Shown here piece by piece: positions 27,649 through 38,200 of a stretch of DNA of 64,000 nt. The notes beneath the pieces were generated by a model. The model was not told where the DNA came from. It saw only the letters and a program-made list of their open reading frames with translations, and made no database searches. Positions within the stretch are counted from its first letter, which is position 1. Every line of letters starts with the position of its first letter. The stretch comes from Geothrix sp. (lineage in GTDB: Bacteria > Acidobacteriota > Holophagae > Holophagales > Holophagaceae), in assembly GCA_030824075.1 (NCBI GenBank), contig JAVBYJ010000019.1:1-64000 (forward strand), given 5' to 3'. A program made the position numbers and the translations under genes.

Positions 27649-28485
27649 ATGATCGATCCCCTGCTCGACCTCACCAGTGAAATCCGCGCCCGCTCACCCC
27701 GGTTGTTGAAAGCGGGAGTGGCCCAGTTGCTCGGCTGTGCCGAAGGCCATGGCCTGATACGGGATGCCTCAGGTCTCCATCATCGCGTCTTTGAACTCAT
27801 TGCCATGCCCCACGGTCCCTGGGATCTGTCACCGCTGATTGACCACACATTGCTGAAGGCCGAGGCCACGGGAGCCCAGGTGGAGACCCTGTGCGCCGAG
27901 GCCGTAACGCACGGATTCGCTTCGGTGTGCGTGAACCCCATCTGGGTTCCCCTGGCGGCCTCCCTGCTCAAAGGCGGCAGCGTCCGAACCTGCACGGTGG
28001 TGGGATTTCCCCTGGGGGCCTCCGCCCTGCGGGCCAAGGCCTTCGAGGCTGAAACCGCGTTGCGGGAGGGTGCTCAGGAAATCGACATGGTCATGACCAT
28101 CGGCTCTGCGAAGGCTGGTGACTGGGAAACCGTCCGGGACGATTTCATGGCGTTGCGGGCTGCGGTTCCTTCCCCCTTTGTTCTGAAGGTGATCCTGGAG
28201 ACCTGCCTCCTCAGCGATGCCGAGAAGACCCGCGCGTGTGAGCTCGCGATCGAGGCCGGATTGGACTTCGTGAAGACTTCAACCGGGTTCTCTTCGGGGG
28301 GCGCCACGGGAGCCGATGTGGCACTCATGCGCCGCACGGTCGGCACCAGTCTGGGCGTCAAGGCCTCGGGCGGCATTCGTACCTATGAGGTGGCCCTTCA
28401 GATGGTCATGGCCGGGGCCACGCGCCTCGGCCTTTCGGCCTCCGTGGCCGTGGTCCAGGGGGGCGCCGGTTCCGGGGCCTACTGA
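27649..28485 (+). CDS. deoC: Deoxyribose-phosphate aldolase
   Basis: A 278-residue class I aldolase: LIDHTLLKAEAT at the barrel start, VLKVILET with the likely Schiff-base Lys, KTSTGFSSGGAT and KASGGIRT. It splits deoxyribose-5-phosphate into glyceraldehyde-3-phosphate and acetaldehyde in nucleoside catabolism. The aldolase core begins near residue 58. The first ~52 residues are an extension that usual DeoC proteins lack; an internal ATG at 27805 would give the standard length, but the extension is in clean codon use and its ATG follows the terminator at a sensible distance. Confidence 0.92.
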   Translation: MIDPLLDLTSEIRARSPRLLKAGVAQLLGCAEGHGLIRDASGLHHRVFELIAMPHGPWDLSPLIDHTLLKAEATGAQVETLCAEAVTHGFASVCVNPIWVPLAASLLKGGSVRTCTVVGFPLGASALRAKAFEAETALREGAQEIDMVMTIGSAKAGDWETVRDDFMALRAAVPSPFVLKVILETCLLSDAEKTRACELAIEAGLDFVKTSTGFSSGGATGADVALMRRTVGTSLGVKASGGIRTYEVALQMVMAGATRLGLSASVAVVQGGAGSGAY

Positions 28486-28530
28486 ATAAAGTGCGGTATC
28501 CTCCAAAGTGCAGTTCCACTGGAGGTCGTT

Positions 28531-29028
28531 GTGGCCAAGCTTGATCTCATCATGTTTGAGGAGGAGTACAAGCTCCTCCAGGAGATCATCGGCCGCCTCG
28601 AGAAGGATGCTTCCGCCAAGGTGGTCTTTCTGGTGGACAAGAATGGCCAGCAGATTGCCGCTGCCGGAGACGTCAAGAGCATCGATGCCACCAGCCTCGC
28701 CTCGCTGACGGCCGGCAATGTGGCTGCCACGGATGGTTTGGCCAAGCTCATCGGTGAGAAGGAGTTCAGTCTCCTCTTCCATGAAGGGGAAAAGGACAAC
28801 CTGCACATCTCCATCGTGGGCAAGCGCGGCATCCTGGTGGTGATCTTCGACCAGAACTCCAGCTTGGCGCTGGTGCGTCTGCGGGTGAAGAAGGCCAGCA
28901 AGGAACTTCAGGAGATCTTCGAGCAGGTGGAACAGCGCGCCCAGAAGGAATCGGACGGTGGCAGCCGCTTCGAAAGCCCCTTCTCGGAAATCACAGACGA
29001 GGACATCGACCGCCTCTTCGGCGACTGA
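28531..29028 (+). CDS. mglB: Roadblock/LC7 protein MglB
   Basis: A 165-residue protein with a Roadblock/LC7 domain (about 10-125: KVVFLVDKNGQQIAAAG, IGEKEFSLLFHEG, ILVVIFDQNSSLALVRLRV) and an acidic C-terminal tail ending EDIDRLFGD. It starts at GTG 28531 behind GGAGG. MglB is the GAP partner of the small GTPase MglA, encoded 15 bases downstream. In Myxococcus the pair sets cell polarity for gliding and type IV pili, and a polarity role here is inferred by family. Confidence 0.93.
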   Translation: MAKLDLIMFEEEYKLLQEIIGRLEKDASAKVVFLVDKNGQQIAAAGDVKSIDATSLASLTAGNVAATDGLAKLIGEKEFSLLFHEGEKDNLHISIVGKRGILVVIFDQNSSLALVRLRVKKASKELQEIFEQVEQRAQKESDGGSRFESPFSEITDEDIDRLFGD

Positions 29029-29043
29029 GGCCGGGGCAGCGAC

Positions 29044-29628
29044 ATGACCTTCATCAATTACGCGTCGCGCGAGATCAACTGCAAGATCGTCTACTACGGT
29101 CCCGGCCTCTGCGGGAAGACGACGAATATCCAGTGGATCTACGAGCAGGCCAACCCCGAGAAGAGGGGCAGGCTGGTCAGCCTCGCCACCGAGACGGACC
29201 GCACCCTTTTCTTCGATTTCCTCCCCCTCGACATGGGTATGGTCAAGGGATTCAAGGTGCGCTTTCACCTCTACACCGTGCCCGGCCAGGTCTTCTACGA
29301 CGCGAGCCGCAAGCTCATCCTCCGGGGATGCGACGGCATCATCTTCGTGGCCGACAGCCAGCGGGCCCGGATGGAGGCGAATATCGAATCCATCGCGAAC
29401 CTGGCCACCAATTTGAAGGAGAACGGGTTCGATATCCGGTCGATCCCCTACGTCCTTCAGTTGAACAAGCGGGACATGCCCTCTGCCGCAACCGTGTCAG
29501 AGATGGAACGCCTGCTGCGCTTTCGGGGCGAACCGATGGTTGAAGCGGTGGCGAACCAGGGCACCGGTGTCATCGATACCCTCAAGGCAGCCGCGCGCCA
29601 GGTCCTCATGGAACTCCAGCGGTCCTAG
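29044..29628 (+). CDS. mglA: Ras-like GTPase MglA
   Basis: A 194-residue small GTPase with P-loop GPGLCGKTTN (about 20-29), switch region DRTLFFDFLP, PGQVFYDASRK in place of Ras DTAGQ, base motif NKRD and a C-terminal helix. The MglA-type P-loop and PGQ are diagnostic. It forms a unit with mglB and would direct pole placement of motility proteins. The MotAB gene pair at 41-43 kb is the only other motility gene seen. Confidence 0.95.
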   Translation: MTFINYASREINCKIVYYGPGLCGKTTNIQWIYEQANPEKRGRLVSLATETDRTLFFDFLPLDMGMVKGFKVRFHLYTVPGQVFYDASRKLILRGCDGIIFVADSQRARMEANIESIANLATNLKENGFDIRSIPYVLQLNKRDMPSAATVSEMERLLRFRGEPMVEAVANQGTGVIDTLKAAARQVLMELQRS

Positions 29629-29667
29629 TGCAGGGCAACCCGGGTCACAGCCCTCAGAGCCTCCCGC

Positions 29668-29695
29668 TTGAAACCACGCCCCCATCCGGTAGAAT
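29668..29695 (+). promoter_or_regulatory. Promoter of tRNA-Asn
   Basis: TTGAAA and TAGAAT are separated by 16 bases, with TAGAAT ending 13 bases before the mature tRNA start. Confidence 0.7.
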
Positions 29696-29708
29696 GGACC
29701 TTCGCCCT

Positions 29709-29784
29709 TCCGGAGTAGCTCAGGGGTCAGAGCGGGTGACTGTTAATCACTAGGTCGGGGGTTCAAATCCCTCCTCCGGAGCCA
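29709..29784 (+). tRNA. tRNA-Asn (GUU)
   Basis: A 76-base tRNA with 7-bp acceptor stem TCCGGAG/CTCCGGA, anticodon loop CTGTTAA (anticodon GUU), T-arm GGGGGTTCAAATCCC and encoded CCA. It has its own promoter and is followed by a strong hairpin. Its last 26 bases plus two more are repeated at 29942-29969. Confidence 0.97.
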
Positions 29785-29786
29785 GA
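29759..29786 (+). repeat. Direct repeat, tRNA-Asn 3' end, copy 1
   Basis: 28 bases covering the T-arm, the acceptor 3' strand and CCA, identical to 29942-29969. With the second copy it brackets a 155-bp palindrome-rich insert, like the att sites of an integrative element but with no integrase gene between. Confidence 0.9.
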
Positions 29787-29827
29787 CATGAAAAGGGGTC
29801 CCATCTCGGGATCCCCTTTTCATGTCT
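29784..29827. terminator. Hairpin after tRNA-Asn
   Basis: Arms AGACATGAAAAGGGG and CCCCTTTTCATGTCT (15 bp perfect) with further pairing inside. A long bidirectional-type hairpin starting at the tRNA 3' base. Confidence 0.7.
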
Positions 29828-29881
29828 GATTCGACGATTGGCGGATTTGGACTCCCGAGGGGCAGCCGGCCCGCGAGCGCG

Positions 29882-29914
29882 CCGCTCCGGCAGCGCCGGG
29901 CGCTGCCGGAGCGG
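29882..29914. repeat. 33-base perfect palindrome
   Basis: Sixteen-base arms beginning CCGCTCCGGCAGCGCC around a single central G. It lies inside the insert bracketed by the tRNA-Asn repeats. Confidence 0.85.
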
Positions 29915-29941
29915 AGACAAGCGCGAACGGTTGCCGGCAAC

Positions 29942-29969
29942 GGGTTCAAATCCCTCCTCCGGAGCCAGA
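29942..29969 (+). repeat. Direct repeat, tRNA-Asn 3' end, copy 2
   Basis: Exact 28-base copy of 29759-29786. It has no 5' half and cannot be a functional tRNA. Confidence 0.9.
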
Positions 29970-30092
29970 AAAGATCGCCCCGCGTATGCGGGGCGATCCA
30001 TTTGAAATAGGGATTTGAGCTCCGAGGCGGGAGGGGTCCGCGGATCCGAAGCAGGGGTGGAGGCGCGGGTGTCGCGCCATGGAAGCAGGGCG

Positions 30093-30108
30093 TGTGATGC
30101 CGATCACA
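30093..30108. promoter_or_regulatory. CRP/FNR-type operator upstream of the FKBP gene
   Basis: TGTGATGCCGATCACA is a perfect TGTGA-N6-TCACA site. It overlaps the -35 region 17 bases before TAGACT (30116-30121), a likely -10 box. A site this close to the promoter could repress or activate. The binding protein is not in this window. Confidence 0.55.
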
Positions 30109-30139
30109 TCCCGCGGTAGACTGGATCTTTGGAGGTTCT

Positions 30140-30622
30140 ATGAGATCTTCACCCCTGCTCGCTGCGGCGTTTCTCCTGGCTTTTCCCCCGCTCCTTCAGG
30201 CTCAGGTGCCCAAGCCGGAGGCGACGAAGAAAGCCAAGAAACCCAGTGTCAAACCCACCAAGGAAGCCGAGATGATCACAACGGATACGGGCTTGAAGTA
30301 TATGGATACGCAGATCGGAACCGGCGCCTCGCCCTTGAAGGGCCAGCGCTGCATGGTCCATTACACCGGCTGGCTTTCCGAGAAGGGTGCGAAGGGCAAG
30401 AAGTTCGATAGCTCGGTGGACCGCGGCCAACCGTTGGCCATCCCCATCGGTGTGGGCAGGGTCATCAAGGGCTGGGACGAAGGCCTGATGACCATGAAGG
30501 TGGGCGGCAAGCGCACCCTGGTCATCCCTGGGCACCTGGGCTACGGTGCCCGCGGGGCTGGCGGGGACATTCCCCCGAATGCGGAACTGATCTTTGAAGT
30601 GGAACTGCTGGGTATTCAGTAG
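30140..30622 (+). CDS. Exported FKBP-type peptidyl-prolyl isomerase
   Basis: 160 residues: signal peptide (MRSSPLLAAAFLLAFPPLLQA), a Lys-rich linker (~24-45) and one FKBP domain with VHYTGWL, FDSSVDRGQPLAIPIGVGRVIKGWDEGL and IPPNAELIFEVELL, retaining the usual aromatic and Asp pocket residues. It should assist protein folding in the periplasm. It starts at ATG 30140 behind GGAGG and ends in its own terminator. A CRP-like site covers its promoter. Confidence 0.94.
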   Translation: MRSSPLLAAAFLLAFPPLLQAQVPKPEATKKAKKPSVKPTKEAEMITTDTGLKYMDTQIGTGASPLKGQRCMVHYTGWLSEKGAKGKKFDSSVDRGQPLAIPIGVGRVIKGWDEGLMTMKVGGKRTLVIPGHLGYGARGAGGDIPPNAELIFEVELLGIQ

Positions 30623-30645
30623 CCAGGTGCCTGAGCCCCCTGAGA

Positions 30646-30684
30646 CCAAGACGCCCCGCCGGTTGGCGGGGCGTCTTGGTTTTA
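30646..30684 (+). terminator. Terminator of the FKBP gene
   Basis: A 15-bp stem CCAAGACGCCCCGCC/GGCGGGGCGTCTTGG with GGTT loop and TTTTA tail, 24 bases after the stop. Confidence 0.92.
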
Positions 30685-30694
30685 GACCTTCGGA

Positions 30695-31276
30695 TCAAAG
30701 GGTGATGCGGGTTCCGAGGACCTGCAGGAACTGGGCGAGCCAAGCGGGATGGGCGGGCCAGGCGGGAGCGGTGACGAGATTCCCATCGGTGACGGCGCCG
30801 TCGATGGCGATCTCGGCATACTTCCCGTGAGCAATCTCCACCTCGGCGCGGCAGGCGGGATAGGCCGAGCAGGTGCGCCCCTCCAGCACGCCAGCAGCGG
30901 CCAGCAGCTGGGCGCCGTGGCAGATGGCCGCCACGGGTTTCTTCGCGGTGAAGAAGTGGCGCACGAGTTCCAGCACTTTCGGATTCAGGCGCAGGTATTC
31001 GGGCGCACGGCCGCCGGGAATCACCAGGGCGTCGTAGTCCGTGGGTTTCACCTCCGAGAAGGTGGCGTTCAGGGTGAACCGGTGTCCTGGCTTCTCGGAA
31101 TAGGTCTGGTGCCCCTCGAAATCGTGGATGGCCGTGGCGATGAATTCGCCCGACTTCTTGTCGGGGCAGACCGCGTGGACCGTGTGACCCACGGCCAGCA
31201 GGGCCTGGAAGGGCACCATGATTTCGTAATCCTCCCCGAAATCTCCGACGAGCATGAGGATGCGTTTCGCGGCCAT
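30695..31276 (-). CDS. DJ-1/PfpI-family protein
   Basis: 193 residues from ATG 31276 (GGAGG six bases upstream, made by the sequence of an earlier in-frame ATG at 31288). Class-I-glutamine-amidotransferase-like fold with the nucleophile Cys in AICHGAQLL (~115) and GGRAPEYLR; the acidic partner in FGEDYEI is present. Such proteins act as deglycases, glyoxalases or stress chaperones; the specific role is unclear. It is convergent with the FKBP gene. Confidence 0.88.
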   Translation of the reverse strand: MAAKRILMLVGDFGEDYEIMVPFQALLAVGHTVHAVCPDKKSGEFIATAIHDFEGHQTYSEKPGHRFTLNATFSEVKPTDYDALVIPGGRAPEYLRLNPKVLELVRHFFTAKKPVAAICHGAQLLAAAGVLEGRTCSAYPACRAEVEIAHGKYAEIAIDGAVTDGNLVTAPAWPAHPAWLAQFLQVLGTRITL

Positions 31277-31346
31277 GTCTGCCTCCATGAGGTGGTGGAA
31301 CCGCCCCGATTATGCGCGCGTCGGTGGGAGGGAAAGCGCCGGTTAC

Positions 31347-31378
31347 GAAAAAGTCCCACCCAAGGGCGGGACTTTTCA
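31347..31378 (-). terminator. Terminator of thiC
   Basis: An AAAAGTCCC/GGGACTTTT stem with a small loop and flanking A/T tracts, 20 bases after the thiC stop on the minus strand. Confidence 0.8.
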
Positions 31379-31397
31379 GAGACGCAAGGAACCGGTC

Positions 31398-33299
<1,902 letters not shown>

Positions 33300-33377
33300 T
33301 TATCGCGAGGGGGCAAGGGCGACGAATTCAAAGATTATCGGCGAGCCGCCGATACTAAGGTCCACGGAGCCCCCCCC

Positions 33378-33902
33378 ATGATGGACAAGCCCCAGGACAA
33401 CCAGGCCATCCCCGATCAGCTCATGCAGATAGCACAGGAGCAGGAGGGGGGTGCGGAGCGTGTGCTTGGCCAGATTGAGGTCGTGCAGCACAGTTTCGAA
33501 GAGATTCAGAACCTTGCGAAGGAGTGTCAGGAAATCCTTCGGGACCTCGTCCCGCCCTCGGTGGGCCTGGAAACCCTCACGGCCAAGCTGGAGGAGATCG
33601 GATTCCATGCGGACAATGGGTCCTACAACATTCAGGGCGCCTTCGACCTCTACCAGTACCAGGACGTGGTGCGGCAGAAGCTCGAGCGCGTGGGCCGGAG
33701 CCTCATTGAGGTGTCCCATTACGTGCTGGCGAGGCTGCAGCCCACCGATGACCACCTGCCGAAGATGGCTCCCTCGGGCCGGGATATCCTCCACCGTGAG
33801 CCGCAGATGGCCGATGTGACCAAGGCGGAGGCGGATTCCGTGGTGGCGGAGTTCTTCGCCAAGGCCCTCCAGGAGAAGGCCGCCAAGAAGGCGGAGGGCT
33901 GA
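33378..33902 (+). CDS. Helical protein resembling remote CheZ phosphatases
   Basis: About 174 residues from ATG 33378 (GGAG eight bases upstream), almost entirely helical. The segment LYQYQDVVRQKLERVGRSL (~95-113) resembles the QDxxxQ catalytic stretch of CheZ-type phospho-CheY phosphatases and the epsilonproteobacterial remote CheZ (QYQDIxRQ). If so, the Asp and Gln would be the catalytic pair. No che genes are adjacent, so the call rests on this motif and helix content only. It is separated from thiC by a divergent promoter region. Confidence 0.45.
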   Translation: MMDKPQDNQAIPDQLMQIAQEQEGGAERVLGQIEVVQHSFEEIQNLAKECQEILRDLVPPSVGLETLTAKLEEIGFHADNGSYNIQGAFDLYQYQDVVRQKLERVGRSLIEVSHYVLARLQPTDDHLPKMAPSGRDILHREPQMADVTKAEADSVVAEFFAKALQEKAAKKAEG

Positions 33903-33942
33903 TATCGGGCGGATGGGGGATAATCGGATCCTCGGAGGGATC

Positions 33943-34248
33943 ATGCCTCGTCGTGTCCTGTTCATCAGTAGCTTGGCCCTGAGTCTTGTGGCTTCAGCCC
34001 AGCCCCAGGAGGATCCCGTCCTGCGCATTCGCGCCCAGCGTGCCTCGGCCCAGGGCATTTCCGAAGGCGACCTGCCCCCGGTGCCCCGCGGCATCGTGGA
34101 GCCGCCGCCCCTGCCGCCGCCTGAGCCCCACGTGAAGGATCTCCGCAAGGCGCGGAGGGCCAAGGCCAAGAAGGGCAAGTCGAGGGTCCGGAAGGCCAAG
34201 GGGTCCGTCTCCAAACCGAAGGCTCCTGCCCGGGGGAAGAAGAAATGA
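33943..34248 (+). CDS. Small exported basic protein
   Basis: 101 residues from ATG 33943 (GGAGG just upstream). Signal peptide (MPRRVLFISSLALSLVASA), then a short acidic/Pro-rich middle (IVEPPPLPPPEP) and a strongly basic tail (KARRAKAKKGKSRVRKAKG). No known domain. It overlaps pfkA by ATGA, so it is translated with it. Its Lys-rich tail recalls the repeat protein at 26.8 kb. The function is unknown. Confidence 0.75.
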   Translation: MPRRVLFISSLALSLVASAQPQEDPVLRIRAQRASAQGISEGDLPPVPRGIVEPPPLPPPEPHVKDLRKARRAKAKKGKSRVRKAKGSVSKPKAPARGKKK

Positions 34249-35213
34249 GGATGGGGGTCCTCACCTCTGGCGGGGACGCACCTGGCATGAACGCGGCCAT
34301 CCGTGCGGTGGTGCGCCAGGCCGATGCCCTGGGGCATGAAACCTGGGGCATCCACCATGGCTATCAGGGGCTGCTGGAAGGCGACATGGCGCTGCTGCCC
34401 AGCCGGGCCTGCGCCAACATCCTCCAGCGGGGCGGCACCATGCTGCATACGGCCCGTTGCGGAGAATTCTATGATCCCGCGCAGCGGGCCGTGGCGGCCG
34501 GAAAGCTGAAGGAAGCGGGCATCGAGGCCCTGGTCGTCATCGGTGGTGACGGCAGTTTCAGGGCTGCTGAAACCCTCCAACGCGAGCACGGCGTGGCCTG
34601 CGCGGGCATCCCCGGGACCATCGACAACGACCTGCCAGGCACGGAACGGACCCTCGGTTTCGATACGGCCCTCAACACCGCCGTGGAGGCCATCGATCGC
34701 ATCCGGGACACGGCTTCCAGCCATGGACGCCTTTTCCTCGTCGAAGTCATGGGCCGCAGCTCGGGGATGCTGGCCGTTCACACGGCCCTGGCCTGTGGCG
34801 CTGAAGCCGTGCTTTATCCCGAGTCCCCGGATGATAGCTATGAGGCCCTGGTCGCCCGGTTGAACACCAACTGGTTGCGGGGCAAACAGAGCTCGATTGT
34901 GGTGGTGGCCGAAGGGGATACCGTCGGGCGGGCCATGGCCGTGGGCGAGCGGTTGAAGCGGGACCACGCGCTGGACCTGAGGGTGGTGGTGCTCGGCCAT
35001 GTCCAGCGCGGGGGCAGCCCCTCCGCCCTGGATCGAATCTGGGGCAGCCGCTGGGGCGCCGAAGCCGTGCGTCGCCTGGATGAGGGCGAAAGCGGCTTTT
35101 ACCTAGGCGAGGTTGCCGGGGCCCTGGTGGCCCAACCGTTGTCGCGCATCCTTGAGCCCCAACCGGTACCGCCGGGGGACCTGGGGCGGCTGGTCGCGAT
35201 CCTGGCCCGCTGA
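34245..35213 (+). CDS. pfkA: 6-phosphofructokinase
   Basis: A 322-residue PFK with GVLTSGGDAPGMNAAIRAVV (nucleotide loop), GGDGSFRAAE, the catalytic TIDNDLPGTE and MGRSSGMLAVHTAL. GGDGS with Gly, not GGDDS, points to ATP rather than pyrophosphate as donor. It phosphorylates fructose-6-phosphate, the committed step of glycolysis. The ATG overlaps the preceding stop. Confidence 0.94.
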   Translation: MRMGVLTSGGDAPGMNAAIRAVVRQADALGHETWGIHHGYQGLLEGDMALLPSRACANILQRGGTMLHTARCGEFYDPAQRAVAAGKLKEAGIEALVVIGGDGSFRAAETLQREHGVACAGIPGTIDNDLPGTERTLGFDTALNTAVEAIDRIRDTASSHGRLFLVEVMGRSSGMLAVHTALACGAEAVLYPESPDDSYEALVARLNTNWLRGKQSSIVVVAEGDTVGRAMAVGERLKRDHALDLRVVVLGHVQRGGSPSALDRIWGSRWGAEAVRRLDEGESGFYLGEVAGALVAQPLSRILEPQPVPPGDLGRLVAILAR

Positions 35214-35221
35214 CGGCCCGT

Positions 35222-38200
35222 TCAGTGGGGGACACCCTGGCTTTGGGGGGCTGTGATCAGGGGCAGCACGACTCGAAACCGCGTACCCCGTCCCACCTCG
35301 CTCTGGCATTGCATGAACCCTCCGTGCTCCGTGACCAGGCCATACACCACGGAAAGCCCGAGTCCGGTGCCCTTCAAGCCCTTGGTCGTGTAGAACGGTT
35401 CAAAGACGCGGTTGAGCTGGTCGGGGGGGATGCCACACCCCGTGTCTTCCACCTCAAGCGAGACATAGGGGCCGGGCGGGCGGTTGTGGGCCAGGGCCGT
35501 CTCGGGGCCGATATCGGACCTGCCGGTGCGCAGCGAGATGATTCCAGGGCCTTGGATGGCGTCCCGGGCGTTGATGACCAGGTTCATGACCACCTGGTGC
35601 ATCTGTCCGGGATCCAGGAGGGTATCCGGCAGGTCCGGAGCCAGGTCCAAGGACATCTGGATGCCGCTGGGAAGGGCCCGGGCCACCAGATCGCCGGCCT
35701 CCGACACAATGGCATTGAGGCTGGCCTTGACCCGGTTGGGAGCGACCTTCCGGCTGAAGCCCAGCAGCTGGTCCACCAGTTCCCGCCCTCGCAGGGCGGC
35801 GCCCTGGATGACTCCGAGGCCCTTGCGATGCCGGGCGTTCAGGTCCGGATCGTTCTCGAACAGGTCGCAATAGCCCAGGATGGCTCCGAGCAGGTTGTTG
35901 AAGTCGTGGGAGATGCCGCCCACGAGGGTCCCCACGGATTCCAGCTTCTGGCTCTGAAGCAGCTGCTCCTGGATCGCGTGCTGTTCCGTGATGTCCTGCA
36001 CGGCGCCGTGGAAGGACCCTTGTTCGCGGGCCAGCGTCCAGCGGGTCCAGATCGGGTGTCCCTGCCCGTGGCGCATACGGCACTCAAAGCTGGCCACGAT
36101 CCCCATGTCGACTTCCCTGAGGGCCTGGTGGAGCCGCGGGCGGTCCTCCGCCTGGATGGATTCCCAAGGCCAGCCACGCCGGTTTCCCAGCACCGTGGGG
36201 GTCTGGCCCAGGACCAGGTTGGCCGAGTCGCCCCATTGCATGTGGCCATCAGAGCCCATGGACCAGGGCACCACCCGGGCCACGCTGGCGGCCTCCAGCA
36301 TCGCCAGGCGCTGGCGGGAGGCCTCGAAGAGGTCTTCCTCTGCCTGGCGGCGGGCCGTGATGTCCCGGTTCGCCGCTCTCCGCCCCAGCGGCCTGCCCTC
36401 AGCATCGAAAACAGAGGTACAGATGTGGCTGATCCAGATCTGACGACCATCCTTGTGGAGGATGCGAAAGTCCATGGGGAAGGGCTCGCCGCCATCCCGG
36501 ACCTCATGAACATGTTCTTCCAGCATGGCCCGATCGTCTGGATGGAGGATGCGACCCATCAGGCCGGGATCCTTGATGAAGGCTTCGGAGGAGTAGCCGG
36601 TGATGCGCTCGCAGGAGGGGCTCATCCACAGGAATCCCCCGTCCTTTGAAGTCCAGTACTCCCAGTCATACGTGAAGTCGGCCACGGTGCGGAAGCGCTG
36701 CTCTTTTTCCATGAGGGCCGCCTCCGCCAGGCGCTGGTCGTGAATGTCGTTGCAGGCCGCAAGGAAGCCTTCGAATCGTCCGTCCAGGCCGTAGAAGGGC
36801 TTGCCCTGGCCCTTGACCCAGCGGTAGCCACCGTTCTGGTGGCGCATGCGGAACTCCATGGCCATGGGTTGCAGGCTTGCCATGGCGGTGGTGTAGGCCT
36901 GCATGAGAAGGGGCTGATCCTCCGGATGGACGCATTCGGCCCACTGGTTTCCCCGGAGGTGGTCGAGATCCAGGCCCGTGAAATCCATCCAGGCCTGGTT
37001 GATGTATTCGCAGCCACCATCTGAGGTCCCCTTCCAGACCAGGAAGGGCATTTCCATCAGCAGGCTCCGGTAGCTGTCCCGAGCCTTCTCGATCGCCGCG
37101 TCCGTCTCCTTCTGTTGGGTGATGTCCCGGATCACGCCGAGGATCGAGGACACGCCCTGATGGTTGAACAAGGTCCCATGGACCATCGCCGGGAAGGTGG
37201 AGCCATCCTCCCGCAGGAACGTCAATTCCTGTTCCGGCAGGATCTCCCCTGACAGTACCCGCTGGACGCGTTGCCTCGCCGCATCACGGTGGTCCGGGTG
37301 GATCCACTCGAGGACGGGCCGAGCCTGGAACGCTTCAAAGTTGGCCGCCCCGAACAGGGCCAGCGTCGTGGCATTGGCAAAACGCCAGCGGCCCCCGGTC
37401 TGGATGATGATGGCATTCGGATTCAGCTCGACCAGGCGCCGGAAGCGGGTCTCACTTTCCGCAAGGGCTTGGGTCGCCTGATGCAACTCAGTCACATCCA
37501 GGGCCATGGAGGCCACCCCGATGGGGCGTCCCTGGTCGTCCTTCAAGGTCGTGTTGAACCATTGGCAAAGGACGAGGCTGCCGTCCTTCCGGATGTTCGC
37601 GTGCTGGACTTCGGAATGGCTCTGCTCTTTCACCGGCGATTCGGCGATCAACCCCACTTGGCGGCGGAGTTCCGGATCCTTCGGCACCACAAGGTCCTGG
37701 ATGGACTGTCCGATGGCCTCCGCGGCGAGGTACCCGAAGATCTTTTCCGCAGCGGGGTTCCAGCTGATGACCTTGCCCTCGGTGTTCCATTCGATGATGG
37801 CGAGGGGAGTCTGTTCGATATGGAGGCCCCATCTCTGCTGGATGGCGCTGGCGCGGGTCTCCGCTTCCTTGCGCCGGGTGATGTCCACCATCAGGCCTCG
37901 CAGCCCCGTGACTTTGCCGCCTTCAGACACGACAGTCACCAGGTCTTGAAGCCATACCACTCGACCGTCCTGAGCGACCATGCGGTACTCGAACGAGTGG
38001 TTCCGGAGATCACGGGTCGATTCGGTGCAGAACGCCAGGGCCCAATCGCGGTCCCCCGGGTGGAGGTGGTCGATCCAGAATGCGGGCTCCTCCAGCCACT
38101 GCGAAATGGGGTAGCCCAGCAGCCGTTCGGCCTGCCGGCTGACGAATCGCATGCGCATTGTGTCCGGATCGGCCTCCCAGACGATGCCGTCGAGGGAGTG

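Larger units (their letters stand above)
29787..30092. other. Non-coding stretch after tRNA-Asn: insert, second tRNA end and hairpins
   Basis: No gene is seen. From left to right: the post-tRNA hairpin, a perfect 33-base palindrome at 29882-29914, the second copy of the tRNA 3' end (29942-29969), a GATCGCCCCGC/GCGGGGCGATC hairpin near 29973-29998, and GC-rich sequence up to the CRP-like site of the FKBP gene. Confidence 0.75.

Noticed and set aside
29942..29969. Second tRNA-Asn gene
   Set aside because: Only the 3' quarter of the tRNA is present; no anticodon arm.
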